In this document: positions 13,697 to 21,736 of the stretch, in pieces
Position numbering within the stretch: the stretch's first letter is position 1
Layout of the letters: each line of letters begins with the position of its first letter
Origin: Streptomyces sp. NBC_01549
GTDB taxonomy: Bacteria > Actinomycetota > Actinomycetes > Streptomycetales > Streptomycetaceae
DNA length: 64,000 nt
NCBI RefSeq assembly: GCF_026339955.1
Contig: NZ_JAPEPW010000001.1
Span: 5,637,001-5,701,000, forward strand
Direction: 5' to 3'
Position numbers and translations under genes: made by a program
The notes under the pieces: generated by a model
The model's database searches: none
Seen by the model: the letters and a program-made list of their open reading frames with translations, nothing else
What the model was told of the DNA's origin: nothing

Positions 13697-14422
13697 ATGG
13701 CTGAGCAGCGGCGGGACGCACGGGAAGTGCGGGACGCGGGGCAGAGCGCGCAGGGCGCGCACCAGCGGGAGGTGGCGGCCGCGTGGGACGAGCTCGTCGC
13801 GACGGCCCTCCGGACGGTGGCCGACGGACTGGTCGTCGGTACGTCGGGCAACGTCTCCGTCCGCGTCGGCGACATGGTCCTGGTCACGCCGACGGGAGTG
13901 CCGTACGACCGGCTGAGACCCGAAGACGCCGTCGGCGTGGACCTCGAGGGCCGGCAGGTCCTCGGTTCGCTCGCCGCGACGAGCGAACTGCCGATGCACC
14001 TCGCGATCCACCGCGCCACCGACGCGCGGGCCGTCGTCCACACCCACGCCGCGCACGCGACGGCCGTCTCGACCCTCGTCACCGAGCTCCCCCTCATCCA
14101 CTACATGACGGGTGCGCTCGGCGGACCGGTCCGAGTTGCCCCCTATGCGACCTACGGGACCGCGGAGTTGGCCGAGAACATGCTCCAGGCCCTCACCGGC
14201 CGCACGGCCTGCCTCCTCCAGAACCACGGCACCATCGCCTACGGAGCCTCACTGGCCCAGGCGTTCGACCGCACCGCCCAACTGGAATGGATGTCCCGCG
14301 TCTGGCTCCTGGCGTCCTCCGTGCCCGGCCTCTCCCCGACGCTGCTCTCGCCGGAACAGGTGGGCGAGGCGGGGGAGCGGCTGCGGCGCTACGGACAGGG
14401 CGGCGGGGCCGGTCCCCGCTGA
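13697..14422 (+). CDS. Class II aldolase/adducin family protein
   Basis: Zinc-dependent aldolase of the fuculose-/rhamnulose-phosphate aldolase family, 241 residues. Family features: GTSGNVSVRV near residue 52, TPTGVPYDRL, SELPMHLAIHRATDARAVVHTHAAHATAVS with the zinc His pair H-T-H, and LLQNHGTIAYG with the third His. The true substrate is unknown. A separate alpha/beta hydrolase follows 85 bases downstream. Start chosen at the first ATG after a stretch with no coding character. Confidence 0.88.
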   Translation: MAEQRRDAREVRDAGQSAQGAHQREVAAAWDELVATALRTVADGLVVGTSGNVSVRVGDMVLVTPTGVPYDRLRPEDAVGVDLEGRQVLGSLAATSELPMHLAIHRATDARAVVHTHAAHATAVSTLVTELPLIHYMTGALGGPVRVAPYATYGTAELAENMLQALTGRTACLLQNHGTIAYGASLAQAFDRTAQLEWMSRVWLLASSVPGLSPTLLSPEQVGEAGERLRRYGQGGGAGPR

Positions 14423-14507
14423 TCCGGCGCGGTGCGGCGACCCGGTGGCGGGAGTCCATCACCCGCTCCCGCTGGCCGACCCGGCGCCGCGCCGGGAGAC
14501 TGAACCC

Positions 14508-15632
14508 GTGCGTACTGTCAAAGCGACGGCCGCGGCCGTCTCCGTAGCCCTGGCCGCGGGCGCGGCCTCCGTGGCGGCGGGCCGGTTCGCCAGCGACGCC
14601 GCGCTGAAGGCGCCGCCCGGCAGGCCGCTGCCCACCGAGCCCCGGCTCACCGTGCACTCCACGGCCGCGGGCCGGATCACGCTCACCCGCGACCTGGCCT
14701 CCCTGCGCCCGGGAAGGTACGGCCTCACGGGCGACGGTTCGCACGCGGTCGTCGGCCCCGTCCTGGACGCCGCACCCCACACCGCCGACACGGTCGTACG
14801 CCGCCTCGAACGCGTCACCCACGGCACCCTGGAGGCCGGTGACAAGGCGTGGCTCACCCCGAACCTGCACATCGGCAACCCCGGCAGCGCCCTCGGCCTC
14901 GACCACGCCGACGTGGACATCCCCGGCGAGCTCGGTCCGCTGCCCGCCTGGTTCGTGCCCGGTACCCGCACCACCTGGGTGATCACGGTGCACGGGCTCG
15001 GCACCACCCGCGAGCACCCCATGAACGTGATGGAGCTCCTGCACCGCAACCGGCTCCCCGTGCTCGACCTCGCCTACCGCGGCGATCTCGGCGCACCACG
15101 CTCCCCGGACGGCCTCAGCCACCTCGGCGAGACCGAGTGGCGCGACCTGGACGCCGCCGTGCGCTACGCCGTGCGCTACGGCGCCGAAGAGGTCGTCCTG
15201 TACGGCTGGTCCATCGGCGCCACCATGGCCCTGCGCACCGCCGCGCACTCCGCCCTGCGTGACCGGATCTCCGGGCTGATCCTGGACTCGCCCGTCCTCG
15301 ACTGGGGAGCCACGCTGCGCGCCCTCGCCTCGGCCCGCCGCACCCCCAGCGTCCTGCTGCCCCTCGCGGTCCGCGCCGCCCAGGGCCGCACCGGTCTGCA
15401 CGGCGACCGGATCCGGGAGGCCGCCGACCCCGGCCAGCTCAAGATCCCGACCCTGATCGTGCACGGCCCGGACGACACCATCGCCCCCTGGGGCCCCTCG
15501 CGCCGCCTCGCCGAGCGCCGTCCGGACCTGGTCACCCTGCACACGGTCCCGCACGCCTCCCACGGCGCCATGTGGAACGCCGCCCCGAACTACGAAGAGG
15601 CCCTACGCCGCTTCCTCACCCCGCTGATGTAG
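14508..15632 (+). CDS. Alpha/beta hydrolase with N-terminal membrane anchor or signal
   Basis: About 374 residues from a GTG (VRTVKATAAAVSVALAAGAA). The first 25 residues look like an uncleaved anchor or signal peptide. The hydrolase core shows HGLGTTREHP (oxyanion loop), VLYGWSIGATMAL with nucleophile Ser in GWSIG, HGPDDTIAPW with the acid Asp, and PHASHGAMW with the His. Members are often called prolyl-oligopeptidase-like or lysophospholipase-like hydrolases. Substrate not inferable. Confidence 0.87.
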   Translation: MRTVKATAAAVSVALAAGAASVAAGRFASDAALKAPPGRPLPTEPRLTVHSTAAGRITLTRDLASLRPGRYGLTGDGSHAVVGPVLDAAPHTADTVVRRLERVTHGTLEAGDKAWLTPNLHIGNPGSALGLDHADVDIPGELGPLPAWFVPGTRTTWVITVHGLGTTREHPMNVMELLHRNRLPVLDLAYRGDLGAPRSPDGLSHLGETEWRDLDAAVRYAVRYGAEEVVLYGWSIGATMALRTAAHSALRDRISGLILDSPVLDWGATLRALASARRTPSVLLPLAVRAAQGRTGLHGDRIREAADPGQLKIPTLIVHGPDDTIAPWGPSRRLAERRPDLVTLHTVPHASHGAMWNAAPNYEEALRRFLTPLM

Positions 15633-15900
15633 CCACCCCGCTCCACGACGACCTCCGGGCACAGACCCCGCGAAGGCCCCGCGCACGCCCGCGTGACCAT
15701 TCCCCGCACCCCCGGTGGAGCCGCCCCGAACCCCCCTCGGCGGAGCCGCCCCCAAGGCTTCCGGTTGGGATCCGGTCAACTCGTGTGAGGCCTCGCTCAC
15801 ACGTGTCGAGCCCCCTCGGAACCCCGTCCATTGGCCACCCCTGTCGCCTGCTGTGACATTCCGTTTGGGTTTTCGGACCGTCAACCGGAAGACTGCACCC

Positions 15901-17304
15901 GTGACGTCCCGTAACCCGCGCGACTCCAGGCTCCGACTCGTCCGCTCGCGCACCCTGGCTTCCGCCCCCCGAGCGGTGACCCAGCGCAGCTCGCGCCGAC
16001 CCGCACCGCGGCCCCCCGAAGGCACTCCGCCGCCCGCGGAACTGGCCCGCATGGCCCGCACAGGCCTCGCCGCCGCGGCCCGCGTCGCCCGCTGGGCCGA
16101 CGCCTCGCTCGGCCCGGGGAGCGACGGCGCGACACCCGACGGCCAGGGCACCCTCGCCGACGCGACCGCCGAACGGGCTGCCGAGGAGTTGGGCCTGACC
16201 CCGGCTCAGGTCCGCGCGGACTGGGACACCGCACGCCTCGCCGGCCTCGTCGAGGTGCACGGCGACATCGCCCGCCCCGGCTGGCGACTGCGCGCCTGGA
16301 ACCGCGACGACAGTGCGGTTCTGCGCGGCTGGGTCGCCCTCTTCGACGCCTGGTCGCTCGCCCACCCGGAACCGGCCGACCGCGAGGCGTCCGCCGTCGC
16401 CGAGGTCGTCTCCGCGATGCCCCAGGTGCTCTCCTTCCTCCAGCTCTCCGCCGGGCCCGTCCCCATGGAGCAGCTCCTCGACCTCCTCGAGCAGCGCGTC
16501 ATCGAACTGCGCACCGAGCGCTGCGAGATCCCCTACGGCCCCCAGCCGGAGCCCGCCCCGGAGGCCACCGAGATCGCGGACGCCCCCCTCGCGCCCCTGC
16601 TCGACTGGGCCCTGCACGCGCTCGCCTCCGTCGGCGCGCTCACCTGCGCCGAAGGGCAGGCCACGCTCACCCCGCTCGGCAGCTGGGCGGTCTGGGTCAA
16701 GCTGGAGCAGATCTGCGTCGCCGCGCAGAGCCCCGCCGGGAACATCGAGCAGCCTGCCTCGGACATGCTCCGCGGCTGCGCCCAGCTGCGCCCGAACGCG
16801 GCCCGCGCCGAGTACCGCGCCTGGCTCGCCGCCCGCCCCGTCGGCAGCGCCGTCACCGAACTCCTCGAAGCCGCCCGCGGCGAGGACGCCCTCACCCGCG
16901 GCCTCGCCTTTGAGGCGCTGCGCGTGGTCGGCGCCCCCGCCGAGCCCGACGTACGCGCCGTGGCCGAGGAGTCCTGGCTGCGCCCCTACGCCCTGCTGTG
17001 GCTCGCCGAGCACGACGGCCACGACCCGGAGGACGCCCACGAGGTGCTCACCCGCGAAGAGTCCACCTGGCTCTGGGTCGACACCGCCGCCGCCGTCGCC
17101 GACCACGGTGAGGCGCCGCTCCTCGTACGGCATCTGGAGTCCGCGGTGCAGCCCACCGTGCCCGCGCTCCTCGACGAGGTGCGCGCCGTCGGCCACCCCC
17201 GCACCGTCCAGGTCCTGGTCGCGCTCGCCGCCGCCCACCCGGACCCCGCCCTCGCCAAGGCCGTACGCCGCGCCGCCTTCCAGGTCCACACCGGAGGAAG
17301 CTAG
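15901..17304 (+). CDS. Conserved hypothetical protein, Leu/Ala-rich
   Basis: About 467 residues from GTG 15901; the frame stays open upstream to 15715 and a nearer start (15853) is possible. No domain recognised. The N terminus is basic (TSRNPRDSRLRLVRSRT) and Pro-rich, then the protein is a long series of Ala/Leu/Glu helices (AAEELGLTPAQVRADWDTARLAGLVEV looks like a winged-helix-type segment; the C-terminal half resembles HEAT-like repeats). No signal peptide. The stop codon lies in the first copy of a 26-base tandem duplication. Function unknown. Confidence 0.75.
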   Translation: MTSRNPRDSRLRLVRSRTLASAPRAVTQRSSRRPAPRPPEGTPPPAELARMARTGLAAAARVARWADASLGPGSDGATPDGQGTLADATAERAAEELGLTPAQVRADWDTARLAGLVEVHGDIARPGWRLRAWNRDDSAVLRGWVALFDAWSLAHPEPADREASAVAEVVSAMPQVLSFLQLSAGPVPMEQLLDLLEQRVIELRTERCEIPYGPQPEPAPEATEIADAPLAPLLDWALHALASVGALTCAEGQATLTPLGSWAVWVKLEQICVAAQSPAGNIEQPASDMLRGCAQLRPNAARAEYRAWLAARPVGSAVTELLEAARGEDALTRGLAFEALRVVGAPAEPDVRAVAEESWLRPYALLWLAEHDGHDPEDAHEVLTREESTWLWVDTAAAVADHGEAPLLVRHLESAVQPTVPALLDEVRAVGHPRTVQVLVALAAAHPDPALAKAVRRAAFQVHTGGS

Positions 17305-17335
17305 GACCCGTCCACACTGGAGGAAGTCAGGACCC
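17284..17335. repeat. 26-bp tandem duplication across a stop codon
   Basis: Two adjacent 26-base copies (17284-17309 and 17310-17335) differ at three positions. The first copy holds the last codons and TAG of the upstream gene; in the second copy the equivalent TAG is altered. A third partial unit begins at 17336. Confidence 0.8.
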
Positions 17336-17363
17336 GTCTTCTGGATCAGGCCCGGGCCGCGGG

Positions 17364-17777
17364 TCAGCCCCGTATCTCCGGGGCGTAGGTGCCGAAGCTC
17401 CAGATGTTGCCCTCGGCGTCCCGGGCCAGGTAGTCCCGTGAGCCGTAGTCCTGGTCGGTCGGGGGCATGAGGATCTCCGCGCCGTGGTCCACGGCGTGCT
17501 GATGGTGTGCGTCGACGTCGTCCACGACCACGTACACCCCCGCGGGGCCGGCGTCCTTCATCGCGCCGTCGAAGACACCACCGCGGCCCTTGGAGCCGAG
17601 CATCACCGCGCCGTTGCCCTGGACCAGCTCGGCGTGCATCACCGTGCCGTCCTCGCTCTCGTACACCGAGGCCTCCGAGAAGCCGAAGGCCTCCGTCAGC
17701 TGCCTGATCGCCGCCTTCGCGTCCGCGTACAGCAGCGTCGGGCAGATGCTCGGGCGCCCGCCGTCCGTACCTGCCAT
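17364..17777 (-). CDS. VOC-superfamily (glyoxalase/bleomycin-resistance-like) protein
   Basis: 137 residues from ATG 17777, chosen because GGGAG lies about 10 bases upstream; a GTG at 17792 is the alternative. Two beta-alpha-beta-beta-beta modules of the vicinal oxygen chelate fold: PTLLYADAKAAIRQLTEAFGF and VYVVVDDVDAHHQHAVDHGAEI, ending in RDAEGNIWSFGTY. Resembles the PhnB/YycE-like proteins with a GSRDYLARDAEGN motif. Ligand unknown. It is convergent with the preceding hypothetical gene. Confidence 0.85.
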   Translation of the reverse strand: MAGTDGGRPSICPTLLYADAKAAIRQLTEAFGFSEASVYESEDGTVMHAELVQGNGAVMLGSKGRGGVFDGAMKDAGPAGVYVVVDDVDAHHQHAVDHGAEILMPPTDQDYGSRDYLARDAEGNIWSFGTYAPEIRG

Positions 17778-17901
17778 GCCGATCACTCCCACCGGAACTC
17801 GTCCTGCCGGGCCGGAATGTCACCCGCTGCCCAGTCTTGCACCGGGCACTGACAACGCCGCGGCGCGCGGAAACCGCCCGCCGTGCCTCGCGTCCGCGGT
17901 A

Positions 17902-18792
17902 TCAGCGGAAGGTGTTGCACTGAGCCATGTCGCCGGTGCGATAGCCCTGGTAGAACCACTGCTGCCGCTGCGCGGACGAGCCGTGCGTCCACGTCTCCGG
18001 GGTCACCCGCCCCTGGAACTCCTGCTGGATCCGGTCATCGCCGACGGCGGCCGCCGCGTCCAGTCCGTCCCGGATGTCGGCCGCGGTGAGGTTCGTGATC
18101 AGCGGCCGGCCCGTCGACGGGTCCTTCGTCGTCGTCGCGTGGTGCGCCCACACCCCGGCGTAGCAGTCCGCCTGCAGCTCGACCTTCACCGAGTTGCTGT
18201 TCGCCCCCGTGACACCGCTCTGGGCTTTGCCCAGCGTCCCCATCAGGTCCTGCACGTGATGTCCGTACTCGTGCGCCACCACGTACGCCTGTGCGAACGG
18301 CCCGCCGCTGGAGCCGAACTTGGTCCGGAGGTCGTCGAAGAAGCCCAGGTCCAGATAGACCTTGCGGTCACCGGGGCAGTAGAAGGGCCCGACCGCGGAG
18401 GTCGCGGTGCCGCACGCGGTGTTCACCCGCCCGGTGAAGAAGACCGTCGGCGAGCGTGTGTACCTACCGCCGCGCCGTGCGAACTCCTGCGCCCAGAAGT
18501 CCTGCACGCTGTTGACCACCGCCACCATCCGGCAGTCCTCCTTGGCGTTCGCGTCCCGCCCCTTCCGGCAGGTCTGCTTGACCTGGTCGAGCGAGGACGT
18601 GGTCACCGCGGGTTGGTCGTTCCCGGAGGACAGCCCGAGCTGATCGGGCCCGACCCCGAAGAGCAGCCCGAGGATCAGGGCGATCAGCCCCGCGATGCCG
18701 CCGCCGACGGTCGCCCTGCCGCCGGGGATCCTGCTGCCGCGCACATCCTGCACGTCGGAGGTGTCCAGGTCCGCGTCGTCGTCGAACTGCAT
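17902..18792 (-). CDS. Membrane-anchored neutral zinc metallopeptidase (YpfJ family)
   Basis: 296 residues from ATG 18792 (MQFDDDADLDTSDVQDVRG); the longer GTG-type extension is unlikely. One membrane segment (about residues 35-55), then an extracytoplasmic domain with the metalloprotease motif VVAHEYGHHVQDL and KVELQADCYAGVWAHH supplying the third ligand, as in the YpfJ/zinc-metallopeptidase (Pfam Zn_peptidase) family. Several Cys residues may form disulfides. The acidic N terminus before the anchor is typical of the family. Confidence 0.92.
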   Translation of the reverse strand: MQFDDDADLDTSDVQDVRGSRIPGGRATVGGGIAGLIALILGLLFGVGPDQLGLSSGNDQPAVTTSSLDQVKQTCRKGRDANAKEDCRMVAVVNSVQDFWAQEFARRGGRYTRSPTVFFTGRVNTACGTATSAVGPFYCPGDRKVYLDLGFFDDLRTKFGSSGGPFAQAYVVAHEYGHHVQDLMGTLGKAQSGVTGANSNSVKVELQADCYAGVWAHHATTTKDPSTGRPLITNLTAADIRDGLDAAAAVGDDRIQQEFQGRVTPETWTHGSSAQRQQWFYQGYRTGDMAQCNTFR

Positions 18793-19287
18793 CGGCACAC
18801 CACCCTCTGCGTACGGCTTCGCACCTCGGCGTACGTCGCTCCGTGGCGCCATCCTCGTACGCCTTCGGGGGTCCGGCGCCGGACGAAGGGCCGAACGGGC
18901 GACCGGCCCCCGCCGCCCGCGCCCTGCTCCCCGTCGCCGTCGCCCTGCTGCTCACCGCCGCCCACGAAGCGCGCCCCGCTCCCTACGGAGACCGCCTCAT
19001 CGCCCACACGCGCGTGGCGCACGGGCACGGGACACGGCAGCCCCGCCACGCGCCACGAAGGCGGCCGTCGAGGCCTACGTTTCGTCCCCGAACGTGCGTT
19101 GCGTCACGGCGAGGCGCTCCTGATCGCGCAGCCCTGCGCCCCCGGCGACAGCTGGACCACCGAGCTCGTCGCCGTCGACGACCTGGGCAGCATCACCCCG
19201 CACCGCACACCGCTGGGCAACGTGGGGCAGGGCGAGCGTCACAGTGCCGGACACACTCATCCAGGGAAAGTGGTTGCACGGCCCCGT

Positions 19288-19293
19288 TAGACT
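19288..19293 (+). promoter_or_regulatory. Candidate -10 element for a leaderless uORF
   Basis: TAGACT lies 7 bases before an ATG at 19301, the spacing seen for leaderless transcripts in Streptomyces (TANNNT then 6-7 bases then ATG). No convincing -35 element is visible. Confidence 0.4.
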
Positions 19294-19300
19294 TGGGCGC

Positions 19301-19324
19301 ATGGCCATTCTCCTCGCGCATTAG
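19301..19324 (+). CDS. Possible 7-codon leader peptide MAILLAH before the ABC-F gene
   Basis: ATG-initiated ORF encoding MAILLAH then TAG, ending 58 bases before the ABC-F start. It overlaps the last codons of the decayed secreted-protein frame, so its coding status is uncertain. Its position right after a TANNNT element and before two competing hairpins resembles ribosome-mediated attenuators that control some ABC-F resistance genes. No peptide evidence is available. Confidence 0.35.
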   Translation: MAILLAH

Positions 19325-19357
19325 ACGGCGGGAACGTCCTCAGCCGTCCACCCCGCC
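19324..19357 (+). promoter_or_regulatory. Two mutually exclusive hairpins in the ABC-F leader
   Basis: GACGGC (19324-19329) pairs with GCCGTC (19343-19348), while the overlapping GGCGGG (19327-19332) pairs with CCCGCC (19352-19357). The left arms share bases, so only one can form. The first would be blocked by a ribosome stopped on the uORF. Regulatory meaning is inferred. Confidence 0.35.
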
Positions 19358-19382
19358 AACCACCCTGCCCTGGAGTCTGTCC

Positions 19383-20981
19383 GTGATCTCCGCCTCCGGT
19401 ATCGAGCTGCGCGCCGGCGCCCGCATCCTCATCGAGTCCGCCACCTTCCGCATCACCAAGGGCGACCGTATCGGCCTGGTCGGCCGCAACGGCGCGGGCA
19501 AGACGACCCTGACGAAGGTCCTGGCCGGCGAGGGCATCCCGGCCTCCGGCACCGTCGCCCGCTCCGGCGAGGTCGGCTATCTGCCCCAGGACCCCCGCAC
19601 CGGTGACCTCGACGTCCTCGCCACCGACCGCATCCTCTCCGCGCGCGGCCTGGACACCCTGATCCGCAAGATGCGGGAGAACGAACAGCGCATCGCCAAC
19701 GGCTCGGGCGCCACCCGCGAGAAGGCCATGCGGCAGTACGAGCGCCAGGAGACCGAGTTCCTCACCAAGGGCGGGTACTCCGCCGAGGCCGAGGCCGCCA
19801 CCATCGCCGCCGCGCTCAACCTGCCCGACCGCGTGCTCGGCCAGCCCCTGCACACGCTCTCCGGCGGTCAGCGCCGCCGTGTCGAGCTGGCCCGCATCCT
19901 GTTCTCGGACGCCGACACGCTCCTGCTCGACGAGCCGACCAACCACCTCGACGCCGACTCGATCGTCTGGCTGCGCGACTACCTGAAGACCTACCGCGGC
20001 GGCTTCATCGTGATCTCCCACGACGTCGACCTCGTCGAGACGGTCGTCAACAAGGTCTTCTACCTGGACGCCAACCGCGCCCAGATCGACGTCTACAACA
20101 TGGGCTGGAAGCTCTACCAGCAGCAGCGCGAGGCCGACGAGAAGCGCCGCAAGCGCGAGCGTCAGAACGCCGAGAAGAAGGCCGCCGCGCTGAACTCGCA
20201 GGCGGACAAGATGCGCGCCAAGGCCACCAAGACGGTGGCCGCGCAGAACATGGCCAAGCGCGCCGACAAGCTGCTGGCCGGCCTCGAGGCGGTCCGCGTC
20301 TCCGACAAGGTCGCCAAGCTGCGCTTCCCGGAGCCCGCGCCCTGCGGCAAGACCCCGCTGATGGCCGAGGGCCTGTCGAAGTCGTACGGCTCGCTGGAGA
20401 TCTTCACCGATGTCGACCTGGCCATCGACAAGGGCTCACGCGTGGTCATCCTGGGCCTCAACGGCGCCGGCAAGACGACCCTGCTGAAGCTGCTCGGCGG
20501 CGCCGAGCAGCCCGACACCGGCGAGGTCATCGAGGGCCACGGCCTCAAGCTCGGGTACTACGCGCAGGAGCACGAGACCCTCGACCCCGAGCGCACGGTC
20601 CTGGAGAACATGCGTTCCGCCGCGCCCGACCTCGACCTGGTCGAGGTCCGCAAGACGCTCGGCTCGTTCCTCTTCTCCGGCGACGACGTCGACAAGCCGG
20701 CCGGTGTTCTCTCCGGTGGCGAGAAGACCCGGCTCGCGCTCGCGACCCTCGTGGTCTCCTCGGCGAACGTCCTCCTCCTCGACGAGCCGACGAACAACCT
20801 CGACCCGGCCAGCCGCGAGGAGATCCTCGGCGCGCTGCGCACCTACAAGGGCGCCGTCGTCCTCGTCACCCACGACGAGGGCGCCGTCGAGGCGCTCCAG
20901 CCCGAGCGGATCATTCTGCTGCCGGACGGTGTCGAGGACCTGTGGGGCTCCGACTACGCGGACCTCGTCGCCCTCGCCTGA
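19383..20981 (+). CDS. ABC-F family ATP-binding protein
   Basis: Soluble protein with two ABC ATPase domains and no membrane domain, 532 residues from a GTG (VISASGIELRAGARIL). Walker A motifs GRNGAGKTTLTK and GLNGAGKTTLLK, signatures LSGGQRRRVELARIL and LSGGEKTRLALATL, Walker B LLLDEPTNHLD and LLLDEPTNNLD. The Arg/Lys-rich interdomain linker (about residues 240-310) is the P-site tRNA interaction motif of ABC-F translation factors. Likely acts on ribosomes; whether it gives antibiotic resistance or is a housekeeping EttA-like factor cannot be decided. A long in-frame upstream extension is rejected. Confidence 0.93.
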   Translation: MISASGIELRAGARILIESATFRITKGDRIGLVGRNGAGKTTLTKVLAGEGIPASGTVARSGEVGYLPQDPRTGDLDVLATDRILSARGLDTLIRKMRENEQRIANGSGATREKAMRQYERQETEFLTKGGYSAEAEAATIAAALNLPDRVLGQPLHTLSGGQRRRVELARILFSDADTLLLDEPTNHLDADSIVWLRDYLKTYRGGFIVISHDVDLVETVVNKVFYLDANRAQIDVYNMGWKLYQQQREADEKRRKRERQNAEKKAAALNSQADKMRAKATKTVAAQNMAKRADKLLAGLEAVRVSDKVAKLRFPEPAPCGKTPLMAEGLSKSYGSLEIFTDVDLAIDKGSRVVILGLNGAGKTTLLKLLGGAEQPDTGEVIEGHGLKLGYYAQEHETLDPERTVLENMRSAAPDLDLVEVRKTLGSFLFSGDDVDKPAGVLSGGEKTRLALATLVVSSANVLLLDEPTNNLDPASREEILGALRTYKGAVVLVTHDEGAVEALQPERIILLPDGVEDLWGSDYADLVALA

Positions 20982-21031
20982 GCCCTCGTACGGCCTCCCG
21001 GACAGCTCCGGGGCCGCCGTCAGCGCGCCGT

Positions 21032-21099
21032 GATCGAATGACTGATCCACTGCGTATGGATCATTCGGCCGATCCGTGATCCACCATCTGTGTGAGATC
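21032..21099. promoter_or_regulatory. Cluster of six GATC sites between the ABC-F gene and gbn
   Basis: GATC occurs at 21032, 21044, 21059, 21071, 21078 and 21096, six times in 68 bases of GC-rich DNA. The downstream gene encodes the probable GATC-binding protein Gbn, so autoregulatory binding is plausible. Part of the block also forms an imperfect palindrome (GATCCA ... TGGATC). Confidence 0.5.
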
Positions 21100-21133
21100 T
21101 CCTCGTACCGAGGTGTGTCCTACATCGATTTCG

Positions 21134-21166
21134 CGGCCGAGCCCTTTGTTCTCAAGGGCTCGGCCG
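21134..21166. terminator. Hairpin terminator
   Basis: A perfect 13-bp stem (CGGCCGAGCCCTT with its complement) and a 7-base loop lie between the GATC cluster and gbn. It probably ends ABC-F transcription. The rest of the 387-base gap (20982-21368) holds no ORF that I can support. Confidence 0.75.
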
Positions 21167-21368
21167 TCTTGCGTCGCTGACCTGGCACTTCACGGAAGAA
21201 TCCGTTCGGCCGTACGGACGGAGCAGTGCGGACTCTGTGATTCCACTTGTGAGGACGGGCTCCTGTCGTCAAAACCGTGTCTTACGGACCTTGCCGAATG
21301 GGTGGCCATGAAGCCCTTGAGGGGTGATCATGAGAAGTCCAGAGCGCACTTCCCATGAGGAGGCACGG

Positions 21369-21590
21369 GTGGCCGAGACTCTGAAGAAGGGCAGCCGGGT
21401 AACCGGCGCCGCGCGCGACAAGCTCGCGGCAGACCTGAAGAAGAAGTACGACTCCGGTGCGAGCATCCGAGCGCTGGCCGAAGAAACCGGTCGCTCGTAT
21501 GGCTTCGTGCACCGGATGCTCAGCGAGTCGGGCGTCACGCTGCGAGGGCGTGGCGGAGCGACGAGGGGCAAGAAGGCCGCCTCGGCCTGA
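21369..21590 (+). CDS. gbn: Small helix-turn-helix nucleoid-associated protein Gbn
   Basis: 73 residues from GTG 21369, chosen because of the strong RBS GAGGAGG at 21356-21362. The sequence is a basic N terminus (VAETLKKGSRVTGAARDKLAADLKKKY) followed by a helix-turn-helix (GASIRALAEETGRSYGFVHRMLSESG) and a basic tail GRGGATRGKKAASA. It matches my memory of Streptomyces coelicolor SCO1839, the GATC-binding nucleoid-associated protein that affects development; SCO1838-like enoyl-CoA hydratase follows here as well. The assignment is by recognition, not alignment. Confidence 0.8.
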   Translation: MAETLKKGSRVTGAARDKLAADLKKKYDSGASIRALAEETGRSYGFVHRMLSESGVTLRGRGGATRGKKAASA

Positions 21591-21621
21591 GGCCGGGCGT
21601 CCCCATCGGCTTCGGTGGTGG

Positions 21622-21653
21622 CCACCCGGTCGGTCGGGTGATCGACCGGGTGG
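21622..21653. terminator. Hairpin terminator after gbn
   Basis: An 11-bp perfect stem (CCACCCGGTCG with its complement) and a 10-base loop, starting 32 bases after the gbn stop. Confidence 0.7.
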
Positions 21654-21736
21654 TTACTGTGCAGTCACTTAGGTGTGTTCCTCGTGTCCTTCGCGAGGTA
21701 CGCGTCTGATCCGACCGCACCCATCGGAGGCAGCCC

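Larger units (their letters stand above)
18843..19324 (+). pseudogene. Frameshifted remnant of a small secreted protein gene
   Basis: Three consecutive reading frames each look like part of one protein. Frame A gives a signal-peptide-like ARALLPVAVALLLTAAHEA followed by HTRVAHGHG. A second frame gives RGLRFVPERALRHGEALLIA and SWTTELVAVDDLGSITPHRT. A third gives SVTVPDTLIQGKWLHGPVRL and runs to TAG 19324. The order suggests a secreted protein of about 150 residues broken by two single-base shifts, near 19030 and 19225. Sequencing error is an alternative. A related motif (HTRVAHG after a signal peptide) occurs in the intact gene at 60177. Confidence 0.4.

Noticed and set aside
15616..17823. A 735-codon minus-strand frame opposite the hypothetical gene
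   Set aside because: Gly-rich shadow of the plus-strand gene; the VOC gene start and the intergenic repeat fall inside it.
21092..21358. 88-codon plus-strand ORF between the ABC-F gene and gbn
   Set aside because: It runs through the terminator hairpin, has no RBS and no recognisable protein features.
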